A stretch of 64,000 nt of DNA from M3007 sp033764075. GTDB taxonomy: Bacteria; Bacteroidota; Bacteroidia; Chitinophagales; Saprospiraceae. The position numbers were made by a program, and so were the translations under genes. Shown here piece after piece: positions 26,570 to 35,058 of this stretch. Location of the stretch: positions 1-64,000 of the forward strand of contig JANRJH010000050.1 in NCBI GenBank assembly GCA_033764075.1. The letters run 5' to 3'. The notes under the pieces are model-generated. The model was given only the letters and a program-made list of their open reading frames with translations. It did no database searches and was not told where the DNA came from. Every line of letters begins with the position of its first letter. The stretch's first letter is position 1.

Positions 26570-28198
26570 ATGAACAAACTGCTTTTTACCGCCATATTGC
26601 TCTTTGCAGGCGCCTGCCTGACCGCCCAACCCGTTGAACGTGAGCCCGGTGAAGTTGTTGTACAATTGCAGCCGGACGTCAGCCTGCCGGCCTTTCTCCA
26701 GCACCTGCGCAGCCTTCCTTATGCTCGGTACGAGGCGCCCATAGCGGCTAATTGGCGCATTCACCTGGTGCACATTGATGAAAGTCCGGTGAACCCGGAA
26801 GAGAGCCTCCTCGCCATTCGCAACCTGCCGGGGGTAAAAGCTGCCCACTGGAACGCCATTACCAAAACCCGCAATACCGAACCCAACGACAGCGACTGGT
26901 TCCGGCAGGAAAGCATGCAACAAATCGGCGCACCCGCTGCCTGGGATTTCTCCATGGGTGGCCTCACCCCCCAGGGCGACACCATTGTGGTGGCCGTACT
27001 CGAAAAAGGCGCTCTGCGCACCCACCCCGATTTGGACGCCAACTGGTGGTACAACTGGCAGGAAATCCCCAACGACGACATCGACAACGACGGCAACGGG
27101 TATGTAGACGATTTCCGGGGCTGGGACGTGCGCACCAAAACCGACAGCCAGGGAAACAGCGACAACCATGGCACCCAGGTGAACGGCATTATCGGCGCCG
27201 CCGGCAATAATGGCGTCGGTGTTTCCGGCGTGAACTGGCACGTGAAACTGCTCAACATCGCCAATACAGAAAAGGTCTCTGAGATTATTGCCGCTTACCG
27301 TTATGTGGACACGATGCGCCAACTCTACAACCAGACCAACGGTCAAAAAGGCGCCTTCATCGTGGTTACCAACGCTTCTTTTGGCATCGACTTCGGAAAA
27401 CCCAGCACGTATCCAGAGTGGTGCGAAATTTACGATTCCCTTGGCGCCCATGGGGTGCTGAACGTTTGCGCGACCATTAATGAAAATGAGAATGTGGACG
27501 TTGTCGGCGACATGCCCACCACTTGCCCCAGCCCGTACATGATCGCCGTGACCAGCGTGGACAAAAACGACCAGAAAATGGCGGGCGCCGGCTACGGACC
27601 GGTGAGCATCGACCTGGCCGCGCCGGGCGACGACGTGTACTCCACCCGCAACAACGGCTCGGGAACCAACCCGGTACCCACCTATGGTTATGGCGACGGC
27701 ACCTCTTTCGCCACTCCGCACGTCACCGGCACCGTGGCCCTGCTGTACAGCCTGAACTGCGCCAACTTCACCAGCGATGCCCTTACCAACCCCGCCGGCG
27801 CCGCCGAGCGCGTGCGCGACGTCATCCTGAGTTCCGGAACCCCGACCAACACCCTGCAAGACGTGACGGTCACCGGCGCCCGCCTCAACCTGTCCGCCGC
27901 CGTGCAAAGCGTTACGGAATACTGCGGCGGGGTCGTCGGCCCCCTCGAGGTCATCGAAATACGCGGCACCTTCGGCAGAGGGCCCCTGACCGTGTTCTAC
28001 CAAACGCCCGATTTCGAGCCTTACGACGTCCGGGTGTTCAATATGCTCGGGCAACTCGTCCACGAAGAGAAGGTCTACCCCCAGCAGTTTACCGTCAACT
28101 TTTTCGAATACGAGTACCGGCACCTGCCCGCCGGCGCATACGTGTTTACCCTCGGCAAGGGAGATGACTACGTTGCCGAGAAATTTTTGAAAATGTAA
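26570..28198 (+). CDS. Subtilisin-like (S8) secreted protease with T9SS sorting tail; catalytic Asp replaced by Glu
   Basis: 542 residues from the ATG at 26570. A signal peptide ends near Ala19-Gln20, followed by an I9-type propeptide (25-100). The S8 domain has His200 in DNHGTQV and Ser379 in GTSFATPHV, but the expected Asp of the D-T/S-G strand is Glu145 in VAVLEKGAL. The last 80 residues (YDVRVFNMLGQLVHEEKV, then a conserved Gly/Lys end) form a type A T9SS C-terminal sorting domain, so the protein would cross the outer membrane and be attached or released at the surface. With Glu in the triad it may be weakly active or a non-catalytic homologue. Confidence 0.85.
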   Translation: MNKLLFTAILLFAGACLTAQPVEREPGEVVVQLQPDVSLPAFLQHLRSLPYARYEAPIAANWRIHLVHIDESPVNPEESLLAIRNLPGVKAAHWNAITKTRNTEPNDSDWFRQESMQQIGAPAAWDFSMGGLTPQGDTIVVAVLEKGALRTHPDLDANWWYNWQEIPNDDIDNDGNGYVDDFRGWDVRTKTDSQGNSDNHGTQVNGIIGAAGNNGVGVSGVNWHVKLLNIANTEKVSEIIAAYRYVDTMRQLYNQTNGQKGAFIVVTNASFGIDFGKPSTYPEWCEIYDSLGAHGVLNVCATINENENVDVVGDMPTTCPSPYMIAVTSVDKNDQKMAGAGYGPVSIDLAAPGDDVYSTRNNGSGTNPVPTYGYGDGTSFATPHVTGTVALLYSLNCANFTSDALTNPAGAAERVRDVILSSGTPTNTLQDVTVTGARLNLSAAVQSVTEYCGGVVGPLEVIEIRGTFGRGPLTVFYQTPDFEPYDVRVFNMLGQLVHEEKVYPQQFTVNFFEYEYRHLPAGAYVFTLGKGDDYVAEKFLKM

Positions 28199-28206
28199 AA
28201 AAAGAC

Positions 28207-28238
28207 TTGTGAATATTGTTGGAGAGGTCTTATCTTTG
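28207..28238 (+). promoter_or_regulatory. Promoter of the tRNA-Arg gene
   Basis: TTG at 28207-28209, a 21-nt spacer, TATCTTTG at 28231-28238. The tRNA begins 25 nt downstream. Confidence 0.6.
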
Positions 28239-28262
28239 CAGCCCGAAAACAAACCCGGTATT

Positions 28263-28335
28263 GGCTCCGTAGCTTAATGGATAGAGCATCTGACTACGGA
28301 TCAGAAGGTTAGAGGTTCGAGTCCTCTCGGAGTCA
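28263..28335 (+). tRNA. tRNA-Arg (anticodon ACG)
   Basis: A 73-nt cloverleaf. The acceptor stem is GGCTCCG with CGGAGTC and an A discriminator. The D arm contains AGCTTAATGGATAGAGC. The anticodon stem is TCTGA/TCAGA around the loop CTACGGA (anticodon ACG, read after A34 to inosine). The T arm is AGAGG TTCGAGT CCTCT. The 3' CCA is not encoded. It precedes the rpmB cluster by 90 nt. Confidence 0.95.
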
Positions 28336-28425
28336 CCGATTTTTTTCAAAGTTCGGGCGCCTGCTCGCGGGTTACGCAACCGGCTTTACACAAACATTTT
28401 TGGCGAGGAAATAACAGACAGCATC

Positions 28426-28674
28426 ATGTCGAAAGTATGTGACCTGACAGGCAAGCGGCCGATAAGCGGCAACTACGTTTCGCACTCCAACCGCAAAACG
28501 AAACGTCGCTTTTACCCCAACCTGCAGAAGAAAAAGTTTTTCATGCCCGAAACGGGCGAATGGGTGACCCTCAAAGTGAGCACGGCAGCCCTGCGCAACA
28601 TCAACAAGATGGGCCTGTACACCTATTTGAAAAAATTGGAGAAAAAAGGCGAGATCATCATCAGCGAGGATTAA
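28426..28674 (+). CDS. rpmB: 50S ribosomal protein bL28
   Basis: 82 residues. MSKVCDLTGKRPISGNYVSH and the basic NRKTKRRFYPNLQ segment identify bL28 of the large subunit. It is first in the conserved Bacteroidota cluster rpmB-rpmG-DUF4295, 22 nt before rpmG. No Shine-Dalgarno motif is evident. Confidence 0.96.
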   Translation: MSKVCDLTGKRPISGNYVSHSNRKTKRRFYPNLQKKKFFMPETGEWVTLKVSTAALRNINKMGLYTYLKKLEKKGEIIISED

Positions 28675-28696
28675 CGCCCAAAAAAGATAAGCAACC

Positions 28697-28885
28697 ATGG
28701 CTAAGAAATCCAAAGGCAACCGGCTCCAGATCATTCTGGAATGCACCGAGCACAAAGAGAGCGGTATGCCCGGCACTTCGCGTTACGTAACGCAGAAAAA
28801 CCGCAAGAACACGCCCGAGCGTCTCGAGTTGAAGAAATACAACTCAATCCTGCGCCGCATGACCGTTCACCGGGAGATCAAGTAA
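28697..28885 (+). CDS. rpmG: 50S ribosomal protein bL33
   Basis: 62 residues. The family pattern GNRLQIILECTEHKESG and YVTQKNRKNTPERLELKKY is clear. Only one Cys is left, so this is the zinc-free (C-) type. It lies between rpmB and a DUF4295 gene, spaced 22 and 27 nt. Confidence 0.95.
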   Translation: MAKKSKGNRLQIILECTEHKESGMPGTSRYVTQKNRKNTPERLELKKYNSILRRMTVHREIK

Positions 28886-28912
28886 CGTCCACCACACCCA
28901 AAAATAAAGATC

Positions 28913-29092
28913 ATGGCTAAGAAAGTATCCAAAAACGCCCGTGTTGCCCAGCGTGCCGCAAACGCCGGATCGGGTAAAGATCACGTGAAAGTGGTTAAGG
29001 CCATCAAGGACCCTGCCACCGGCAAGTACTCCTACAAGCAAATGATCGTTCACAAAGACAAGGTGAAGGACTTTTTTGCGGATGTGAAGTAA
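28913..29092 (+). CDS. DUF4295 small basic protein, probably ribosome-associated
   Basis: 59 residues, from ATG 28913 to TAA 29090-29092. The sequence is highly basic (MAKKVSKNARVAQRAANAGS start, MIVHKDKVKDFFAD end). DUF4295 proteins are found almost only in Bacteroidota, directly after rpmG, as here. Their position in a ribosomal operon and their charge suggest an association with the ribosome; the function is not demonstrated. Confidence 0.9.
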   Translation: MAKKVSKNARVAQRAANAGSGKDHVKVVKAIKDPATGKYSYKQMIVHKDKVKDFFADVK

Positions 29093-29115
29093 GTTCCGTC
29101 CGTTTCCGCTATTGC

Positions 29116-29210
29116 GGAATGGAACACGGATCAATCGGATCGCTGCGCGAACACAGATAAATACGGATTTTTATCCCAAGAGATTAAAAATGCGTTCTTC
29201 CGTGTTCGCG
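29116..29210. repeat. Dispersed long-hairpin intergenic element, copy 3
   Basis: Contains GGAACACGGATCAATCGGAT, CGCTGCGCGAACACAGATAA and ACGGATTTTTAT, then CCGTGTTCGCG on the right arm, matching the left part of the element at 5930-6073. The right arm is shortened. Confidence 0.65.
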
Positions 29211-29225
29211 CACACCAAGAATGTT

Positions 29226-29247
29226 GCCCCTGACGGGGCTTTTTTTA
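29226..29247 (+). terminator. Rho-independent terminator of the rpmB-rpmG-DUF4295 transcript
   Basis: Stem GCCCC (29226-29230), TGAC loop, GGGGC (29235-29239), followed directly by eight T residues. Confidence 0.8.
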
Positions 29248-29302
29248 TTTGGAGACACCTGGTCCTCCCAGGAGTGGCAAGACAAGCAACGTCAGCTCCC
29301 CC

Positions 29303-29400
29303 ATTCGACACTCGACACTCGACACTCGACACTCGACACTCGACACTCGACACTCGACACTCGACACTCGACACTCGACACTCGACACTCGACACTCGAT
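29303..29400. repeat. Heptanucleotide repeat array, CGACACT type
   Basis: Thirteen or fourteen nearly perfect copies of the 7-bp unit CGACACT (complement AGTGTCG) fill the space up to the stop codon of the small MetS gene. It is the most regular of the arrays in this window. Confidence 0.92.
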
Positions 29401-29544
29401 TCATCCTCCCCTCGGGTAGTTCAAATCCTCATCGTCGGCCTGGTCGGGCGGGGCTGTCCGCAGGACGCGGATAAAAAAGTAAATGGTGATGCCAATAACG
29501 ATGCCGTTGGCCAAAACCATCATGATCAAAGCGGAGGTGTTCAT
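29401..29544 (-). CDS. metS: MetS-like small subunit of an NSS transporter
   Basis: 47 residues, ATG complement at 29542-29544, TGA at 29401-29403. One transmembrane helix (about residues 5-27, MVLANGIVIGITIYFFIRVL) is followed by a short acidic polar tail ending NYPRGG. Tiny one-helix proteins encoded just downstream of NSS-family transporters belong to the MetS family, which supports methionine/alanine uptake in MetPS-type systems. It follows the transporter by 25 nt. The heptamer array starts at its stop codon. Confidence 0.8.
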   Translation of the reverse strand: MNTSALIMMVLANGIVIGITIYFFIRVLRTAPPDQADDEDLNYPRGG

Positions 29545-29569
29545 AGAGCGATATATTGAACGGTTTTGG

Positions 29570-31174
29570 TTACCATTTTTGGTTGGGATCGGCGCGGCCT
29601 TCGCGTTCGCGTTTCAGTTGGGCGATGCGCACCAGCACGGCGATGCCGGCAAACATGAGCACGAGCAATATCCGGGATCCGTTGACAAAGATCAGCTTTT
29701 TATTCAAAAAGGCCAACTGCGCGGGGTCGGTCGTGGCGGCCATCTCCCGGTATATGGGGCCATTGGCGATTTGATCGATGATGCCGCCATGACCGGTGAG
29801 GCTTCCGAGGAATACGGCGATGAGAATGACCGGCGTTACATACTGGATGATGTATTTGAAAATAATGGGCACTTTCATGTCGGCGTTCCGGTTGATCTCG
29901 GCCCACCCCTTTTCCATACCAAACACCCAGGCAAACAGGATGATCTCAAACATGGCGAACACCACCAACGATACGGTGCCCGCCCAGTAGTCGTATTCGT
30001 CAAATACCCCATACTGGAAGAACAGCACGGTGGGTGCACCCAGGATCAGTACAGACAGGCCGAATATCAGCGCTGCCTTTTCCCGGGGCCAGTTGAACTC
30101 GTCGTGCAAAAAGCCCATAACCGGGGTACCCATGGCCAGCGAGGAGGTGATGCCGGCAAAGAACAGCAGCCCAAACCAGGCTGTGCCCGCAAAGGCGGCC
30201 AACAGCGGCCCCCATTGCTGGAACAAAAAGGGCAGGGTGCGAAAGCCGAGCCCCAGGCCCCCGTTTTTGGTCATTTCATACACCTTTTCGACACCGAGGT
30301 AACCCACGGAAATCGGGATGAGGATGGCCGCGCCGAGCGCGACTTCTACAAACTCGTTCATCCATCCGGCGCTCATGGCGTTCAGGGCCACGTCGTCTGT
30401 CTTGCGCAAATAAGACGCATAACATTGAATGCTGCCCATGCCGACGGACAGGGTAAAGAATATCTGCCCGGCCGCCGCCAGCCAGACCTTGGGGTCCCAG
30501 ATCGTGCTGAAATTGGGTGTCCACAGAAAGTTGAGCCCTTCCGAACCACCGAAAATGGCGCCGTTTTGCCCCGGTTGCAGGGTGATGCCGCGGACGGCCA
30601 GAAACAACCCGAAAAAGATCAGCAGGGGCATGCCCACCTTTGCCGCAATTTCCACCCCGCCGCTCAGGCCCCGGGAAAGTATCCAGGTATTCAAAGCCAG
30701 GGTCAGTATCCAGAAAATGATGGGCTCGGCCGTGCCCAGGGAGACGTACTGGGTAAACATATCGCTCACCGCTTCGGCCGACTGGCCCTGAAAGGCGCCG
30801 GAGACAGAGCGCCAGACCCAAGCCAGGGTCCAGCTTTCCAGATAGCAATAGTAGGCGGCCACCGCCAGGTTGGTGAAGATGCCAAAAACGCCTATGTACT
30901 TCCATCGGCGCCGTTTGGCCATGTTGTCGAGGATAAACGGCGTAGAGTGGTCACCAAACATGCCGCCATAGCGACCCATCGTCCACTCCACGTACAACAG
31001 GGGAATACCCATCAGCACAAAACACACCAGATAAGGTATGATGAATGTGCCGCCCCCGTTTTGAACGGCCTGCACCGGGAAACGCAAAAAATTACCGAGC
31101 CCGACGGCGTTGCCGGCCATGGCCAGCACCAATCCGACACGAGAGCCCCAGGATTCAACTTTTGCAGTACTCAT
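29570..31174 (-). CDS. Sodium-dependent neurotransmitter-symporter family (NSS/SNF) amino-acid transporter
   Basis: 534 residues with about 12 transmembrane helices. The N-terminal SRVGLVLAMAGNAVGLGNFL and FRFPVQAVQNGGGTFIIPY are the classic NSS TM1-TM2 signature, including the unwound TM1 with its sodium- and substrate-binding residues. It imports an amino acid with Na+. The MetS-like subunit downstream suggests a MetP-type methionine/alanine transporter; the substrate is inferred. Confidence 0.92.
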   Translation of the reverse strand: MSTAKVESWGSRVGLVLAMAGNAVGLGNFLRFPVQAVQNGGGTFIIPYLVCFVLMGIPLLYVEWTMGRYGGMFGDHSTPFILDNMAKRRRWKYIGVFGIFTNLAVAAYYCYLESWTLAWVWRSVSGAFQGQSAEAVSDMFTQYVSLGTAEPIIFWILTLALNTWILSRGLSGGVEIAAKVGMPLLIFFGLFLAVRGITLQPGQNGAIFGGSEGLNFLWTPNFSTIWDPKVWLAAAGQIFFTLSVGMGSIQCYASYLRKTDDVALNAMSAGWMNEFVEVALGAAILIPISVGYLGVEKVYEMTKNGGLGLGFRTLPFLFQQWGPLLAAFAGTAWFGLLFFAGITSSLAMGTPVMGFLHDEFNWPREKAALIFGLSVLILGAPTVLFFQYGVFDEYDYWAGTVSLVVFAMFEIILFAWVFGMEKGWAEINRNADMKVPIIFKYIIQYVTPVILIAVFLGSLTGHGGIIDQIANGPIYREMAATTDPAQLAFLNKKLIFVNGSRILLVLMFAGIAVLVRIAQLKREREGRADPNQKW

Positions 31175-31268
31175 AAGGGTAGTTTAGTCTGAAAACAGGC
31201 GCCAAGATAGATAAATTTGCAAATGCCGAATTACCGTTCGTTTTATTAGCCCTTGATCAACGATTTTT

Positions 31269-31961
31269 ATGGAAATAACTTCCAAAAGCGCATTCATCAG
31301 CCGCAGCCTGGGACAGGCAAGCCCCTTTGCAAGTGTGCTGGAGCAGGCCGGGTGGTCTGTGGCGGGTTATTCGCTGGTGATCCTCGAGGCGCTGCCGTTC
31401 AACCCTGCCGCCCTGCCCCGGGCCGATTGGGTGCTGGCCACGAGCCGGAACGGTGTCCGCTTTTTTTTAAACGCTATTGTCGAGAACCGGCAGCCGCTCC
31501 CTGACGTGCGCTGGGCGGCCATCGGCCCCGCCACGGCCGCCGAAATGTCGCGTTTGGGCGTCGCGCCGGACTTCACCGGCTCCGGCGACCCCGAAGCTGC
31601 GCTGCAGGCGCTCCTGCCCCTGGTACAGGGCCAGCGCATCCTGCATCCCACAGCACTGCGCCCGGCCGGCAGCGTGTCGCGGTGGCTGGGCCCGTACGCC
31701 ACGGTCATCCACCTGCCGGTATACCGAAATGAACCCGTTGACGAGCCGCCCTTTTCGCCGGCAGCCGTGCTGGTGTTCACCAGTCCGATGAACGCCCGGA
31801 GCTATTTCAGCAAAAACACGCTCAGGCCTGGCCAGCGGGTGGTGGCCATCGGGAAGTCCACCGCGCAGGCATTGGTTGATCTGGGGGTGCATCCCGACGC
31901 GACGGCTTCGGCCCCCGACGAGGTCTCCCTGGCCGCAGCGGTGATTGCCCTGGGCAAATAG
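31269..31961 (+). CDS. hemD: Uroporphyrinogen-III synthase
   Basis: 230 residues. The weakly conserved HemD fold is visible as two similar halves: FISRSLGQASPFASVLEQAG, DWVLATSRNGVRFFL, RWAAIGPATAAEMSRLGV, then VLVFTSPMNARSYF and RVVAIGKSTAQALVDLGV. These paired SxN...IG-T-A motifs are diagnostic. It closes hydroxymethylbilane into uroporphyrinogen III for haem synthesis. It starts at an ATG about 50 nt after a TAAATTTG -7-like sequence at 31212-31219. Confidence 0.88.
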   Translation: MEITSKSAFISRSLGQASPFASVLEQAGWSVAGYSLVILEALPFNPAALPRADWVLATSRNGVRFFLNAIVENRQPLPDVRWAAIGPATAAEMSRLGVAPDFTGSGDPEAALQALLPLVQGQRILHPTALRPAGSVSRWLGPYATVIHLPVYRNEPVDEPPFSPAAVLVFTSPMNARSYFSKNTLRPGQRVVAIGKSTAQALVDLGVHPDATASAPDEVSLAAAVIALGK

Positions 31962-32026
31962 CCAACCGGCAGCGGCAATGCACGTCATTTTCTCCCTACC
32001 TTTGGCCGGCAAAATTTTTCCTGCGC

Positions 32027-34078
32027 ATGGCTAAAAAGTCCCGACCCACCCCCGCACGCAAACCCCAGGCCCCGCCACCCACCCGGCAACAGGCCCCTGC
32101 ACCGGCGCGAAAAACGCCTCCCCGGCCGTCAACGGCGGCCACTCCGGCATCACGCTGGGAGCCGGCAGGCTGGTGGCGACTGGCGCTGGCGGTCACCGCC
32201 ATCGCTTTTGTGTGTTATCTGCCCTCGCTGAGCAATGGATTCGTCAACTGGGACGACGACGTGAACCTCACCAAAAACCCCAACCTGGAGGTGGTGAACG
32301 CCGAGAGCCTGCGCAACATTTTCAGCCTCGACAAGGGGCCGGTGATCGGCAACTACAACCCGCTGCCGATCTTCTCCTTCGCGCTGGAGAAATGGGCGGT
32401 GGGCAAGATCGACCCCTGGGTGGTGCATTTCAACAACGCGCTGCTGCACGCGATCACGGTGTTTTTCGCCTTTCGCCTGCTGCTCCACCTCGGCTTCGGA
32501 ATGGGCGGCGCCGTGGTCGGCGGTTTGCTGTTCGCCATTCACCCCATGCGCGTGGAGTCGGTGGCCTGGGCTACCGAACGCAAGGACGTGCTGTTCGCCG
32601 TGTTTTTCTTCGCCGCGCTCATGTACTATGTGCGCTGGGTGGGCACCGAAGACGGCAGCAAGCGGCTGCGGCTGTACATCCTGATGCTGGCCCTGGCCCT
32701 GCTCAGCTGCTTCTCCAAGGTGCAGGCGGTGACGCTGCCCCTGTCGATGCTCGTCATCGACTACTGGCTGCGGCGCCCGCTGACCCTGAAACTGATCTGG
32801 GAAAAAACACCGTTCTGGCTCCTGTCCATGGCCTTTGGTCTGATCAACCTGTACACCCTGAAACAGCAGGGGTCCACCGTCGATGAGCACGGGTACTTCA
32901 CCTTCGCCGACCGGCTGTGCATCGGCGCCTACTCCTTCCTGGTGTACCTGTACAAGGTGGTGATCCCCTACCCCATGTCGCCCCTGTACCCCTACCCCAA
33001 ACCCCTGCCCATCTACATCTACCTCTCCCCCATCGGCTTTGCCGCCGTTTGGTACCTGATCTGGCGGGCCTGGCGGGCCGACAACCGCATCTGGGTGTTT
33101 GGCATGTTTTTCTTCTTCTTTAACGTCATGTTCCTGCTGCAGGTGCTGGGCGCCGGACAGGGTTTCCTGGCCGACCGGTTCACCTACGTGCCCTATTTCG
33201 GCCTGTTTGCCGTAGGCGCCTGGTACTATACCCGGTTCGCCGCCGACGACGCAAAACGAAACGCCCTGAACATTGGCCTGGGCGTGCTTTTCCTCGTGTA
33301 CGCCCTGTACACCTACCGCCAGATCGGCATCTGGAAAAACGGGTACACCCTGTGGACGCACGTGATCAAATTCGAAGACAATACGCCCAATGAACTTCCC
33401 TACTGGAACCGCGCACAGTACCTGCGCGACAATGGACAGTTCGACGAATCCATGCAGGATTTTAACAAAGCCATCACCCTGAAACCCGCCAACCCGGAAC
33501 TGTACAACAGCCGGGGAAAAGCCTTCTTCGACGCCGCCATGAGCGGAAAGGCCGGCAACCAACAACGCGACTACGTGATCAAAGCCCTGGAAGACTACAC
33601 CAAGGGCATCTCGCTCGACAACGTGAAGCCCGGCACCAAAGCCGAAATGCTCATCAACCGCGGCGCCGCACACGCTTCCGTGGGCATTTACGACAAGGCA
33701 CTCGACGACCTGAACAAAGGGCTGGAGATCGAACCCGACAACAAAAACGGGTATTTCAACCGCTCGCTGGTGTATTACAGCACCCAGCAATACGACAATG
33801 CCGTGGCCGATTACACCGAGTACCTCAAGTACGACCCGCTGAACGCCAACGTGTGGTACGAACGCGGCATGATCCGCCGGGCACAAAACAAAAACGACGA
33901 AGCCGTGGCCGACCTGACCCGGGCCCTGCAACTCAACCCGAACCTGGGCATCGCCTATCTGGAACGCGCACGCGCCAACGCGCAGGCGGGCAACAAGGCC
34001 GCAGCACAACAGGACTACCAGCGGGCGAAGCAGATGGGCGCAGCGTTGAGTCCGCGGGATGTGGAAATGATGCAATAA
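32027..34078 (+). CDS. Multi-pass membrane protein with C-terminal TPRs (TMTC/PMT-like)
   Basis: 683 residues. A basic Pro-rich cytoplasmic N-tail (1-45) is followed by about 10-11 transmembrane helices (45-440). The first loop holds the GFVNWDDDVNLTKNP motif, an acidic site like that in GT-C glycosyltransferases of the PMT/TMTC group, and AIHPMRVESVAWATERKDVL is a conserved loop of the same group. The C-terminal 240 residues are TPRs (for example GIYDKALDDLNKGLEIEPDN). This arrangement suggests transfer of a sugar from a lipid carrier to protein at the periplasmic face. The dolichyl-phosphate-mannose synthase-like gene at 35059 would supply such a donor. The role is inferred. Confidence 0.75.
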   Translation: MAKKSRPTPARKPQAPPPTRQQAPAPARKTPPRPSTAATPASRWEPAGWWRLALAVTAIAFVCYLPSLSNGFVNWDDDVNLTKNPNLEVVNAESLRNIFSLDKGPVIGNYNPLPIFSFALEKWAVGKIDPWVVHFNNALLHAITVFFAFRLLLHLGFGMGGAVVGGLLFAIHPMRVESVAWATERKDVLFAVFFFAALMYYVRWVGTEDGSKRLRLYILMLALALLSCFSKVQAVTLPLSMLVIDYWLRRPLTLKLIWEKTPFWLLSMAFGLINLYTLKQQGSTVDEHGYFTFADRLCIGAYSFLVYLYKVVIPYPMSPLYPYPKPLPIYIYLSPIGFAAVWYLIWRAWRADNRIWVFGMFFFFFNVMFLLQVLGAGQGFLADRFTYVPYFGLFAVGAWYYTRFAADDAKRNALNIGLGVLFLVYALYTYRQIGIWKNGYTLWTHVIKFEDNTPNELPYWNRAQYLRDNGQFDESMQDFNKAITLKPANPELYNSRGKAFFDAAMSGKAGNQQRDYVIKALEDYTKGISLDNVKPGTKAEMLINRGAAHASVGIYDKALDDLNKGLEIEPDNKNGYFNRSLVYYSTQQYDNAVADYTEYLKYDPLNANVWYERGMIRRAQNKNDEAVADLTRALQLNPNLGIAYLERARANAQAGNKAAAQQDYQRAKQMGAALSPRDVEMMQ

Positions 34079-34087
34079 AACATACCC

Positions 34088-35032
34088 ATGAACACCCTCT
34101 CCGAAACCCATTTCGCCTTCCCGGGCCAAACCGCTTTTTACCGCGGCAAAGTGCGCGACGTGTACACCTTCGGCGATCGCCTGCTCATGATCGCCTCCGA
34201 CCGCATTTCCGCCTTCGACCACATATTGCCCAAGCCCATACCCCACAAGGGCGCCGTGCTCAACCAGCTGGCCGCCCATTTTCTCAATGCCTCGCGCGAC
34301 ATCTGCCCCAACTGGCTCCTCTCCACGCCCGACCCGAACGCCGCCTTCGGCCTGCGCTGCGAGCCCATCCGCATTGAGATGGTCATCCGGGGCTACCTGG
34401 CCGGACATGCCGCCCGACAGTACGCCGCCGGGCACCGCACCCTGTGCGGGGTGCCCCTGCCGGAGGGCCTGCGCGAAAACGACCCGTTCCCCGAACCCAT
34501 CATCACCCCGGCCACCAAAGCCGAAGAGGGGCACGACGAGGACATCTCCCGGGCGGACATCCTGGCGCGCGCACTGGCTACCCCCAAACAGTATGCCCTC
34601 ATGGAACACTACACCCGCCAGCTGTTTCAAAGAGGCACCGAAATGGCGGCCCGCCAGGGACTTATTCTCGTGGACACCAAGTATGAGTTCGGGCTCCACA
34701 ACGGCGAGGTGACCCTCATGGACGAGATCCACACCCCCGACAGCTCCCGGTACTTCTACGCCGACGGCTACGCCGACCGCCAGCAGCGCGGCGAAAAACA
34801 ACAGCAACTCAGTAAGGAGTTCGTGCGCGAATGGCTGATGGCCAACGGCTTTCAGGGCCTGGCGGGCCAAACCATGCCGGATATGCCCGACTCGTTTGTG
34901 CAGGACATTTCAAACCGCTACATTGAACTGTACGAACGGGTGACCGGAATGACCTTTGTGGCGCCGGACACCTCCGACATCACACAGCGGATCGAGCAGC
35001 GGGTGATGGCCGCACTGGCCGGCGCCGCGTAA
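34088..35032 (+). CDS. purC: Phosphoribosylaminoimidazole-succinocarboxamide synthase (SAICAR synthetase)
   Basis: 314 residues. It begins near GQTAFYRGKVRDVYTFGDRL with the family ATP-binding strand, continues with SDRISAFDHILPKPIPHKG, and has LVDTKYEFGLHNGEVTLMDE and DEIHTPDSSRYF, the canonical PurC signatures. It ligates aspartate to CAIR in purine synthesis; PurB (23348) acts next. It starts 9 nt after the TPR membrane protein, so it is probably in the same transcript. Confidence 0.95.
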   Translation: MNTLSETHFAFPGQTAFYRGKVRDVYTFGDRLLMIASDRISAFDHILPKPIPHKGAVLNQLAAHFLNASRDICPNWLLSTPDPNAAFGLRCEPIRIEMVIRGYLAGHAARQYAAGHRTLCGVPLPEGLRENDPFPEPIITPATKAEEGHDEDISRADILARALATPKQYALMEHYTRQLFQRGTEMAARQGLILVDTKYEFGLHNGEVTLMDEIHTPDSSRYFYADGYADRQQRGEKQQQLSKEFVREWLMANGFQGLAGQTMPDMPDSFVQDISNRYIELYERVTGMTFVAPDTSDITQRIEQRVMAALAGAA

Positions 35033-35058
35033 GCATCGGCGAGGCCGAAAAGGACACA

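Noticed and set aside
29303..29400. Regular repeat array that could be taken for CRISPR
   Set aside because: Units are 7 bp with no spacers and no cas genes nearby; it is a simple tandem heptamer array, as are 15871-16070 and 62614-62762.
29171..29404. Small proteins made of SSVECRVSS / STLDTRH repeats
   Set aside because: Pure translation of the heptamer array.
32150..34870. 906-codon open frame on the - strand opposite the TPR membrane protein and purC
   Set aside because: It is the antisense shadow of two well-supported GC-rich genes and its translation has no family features.
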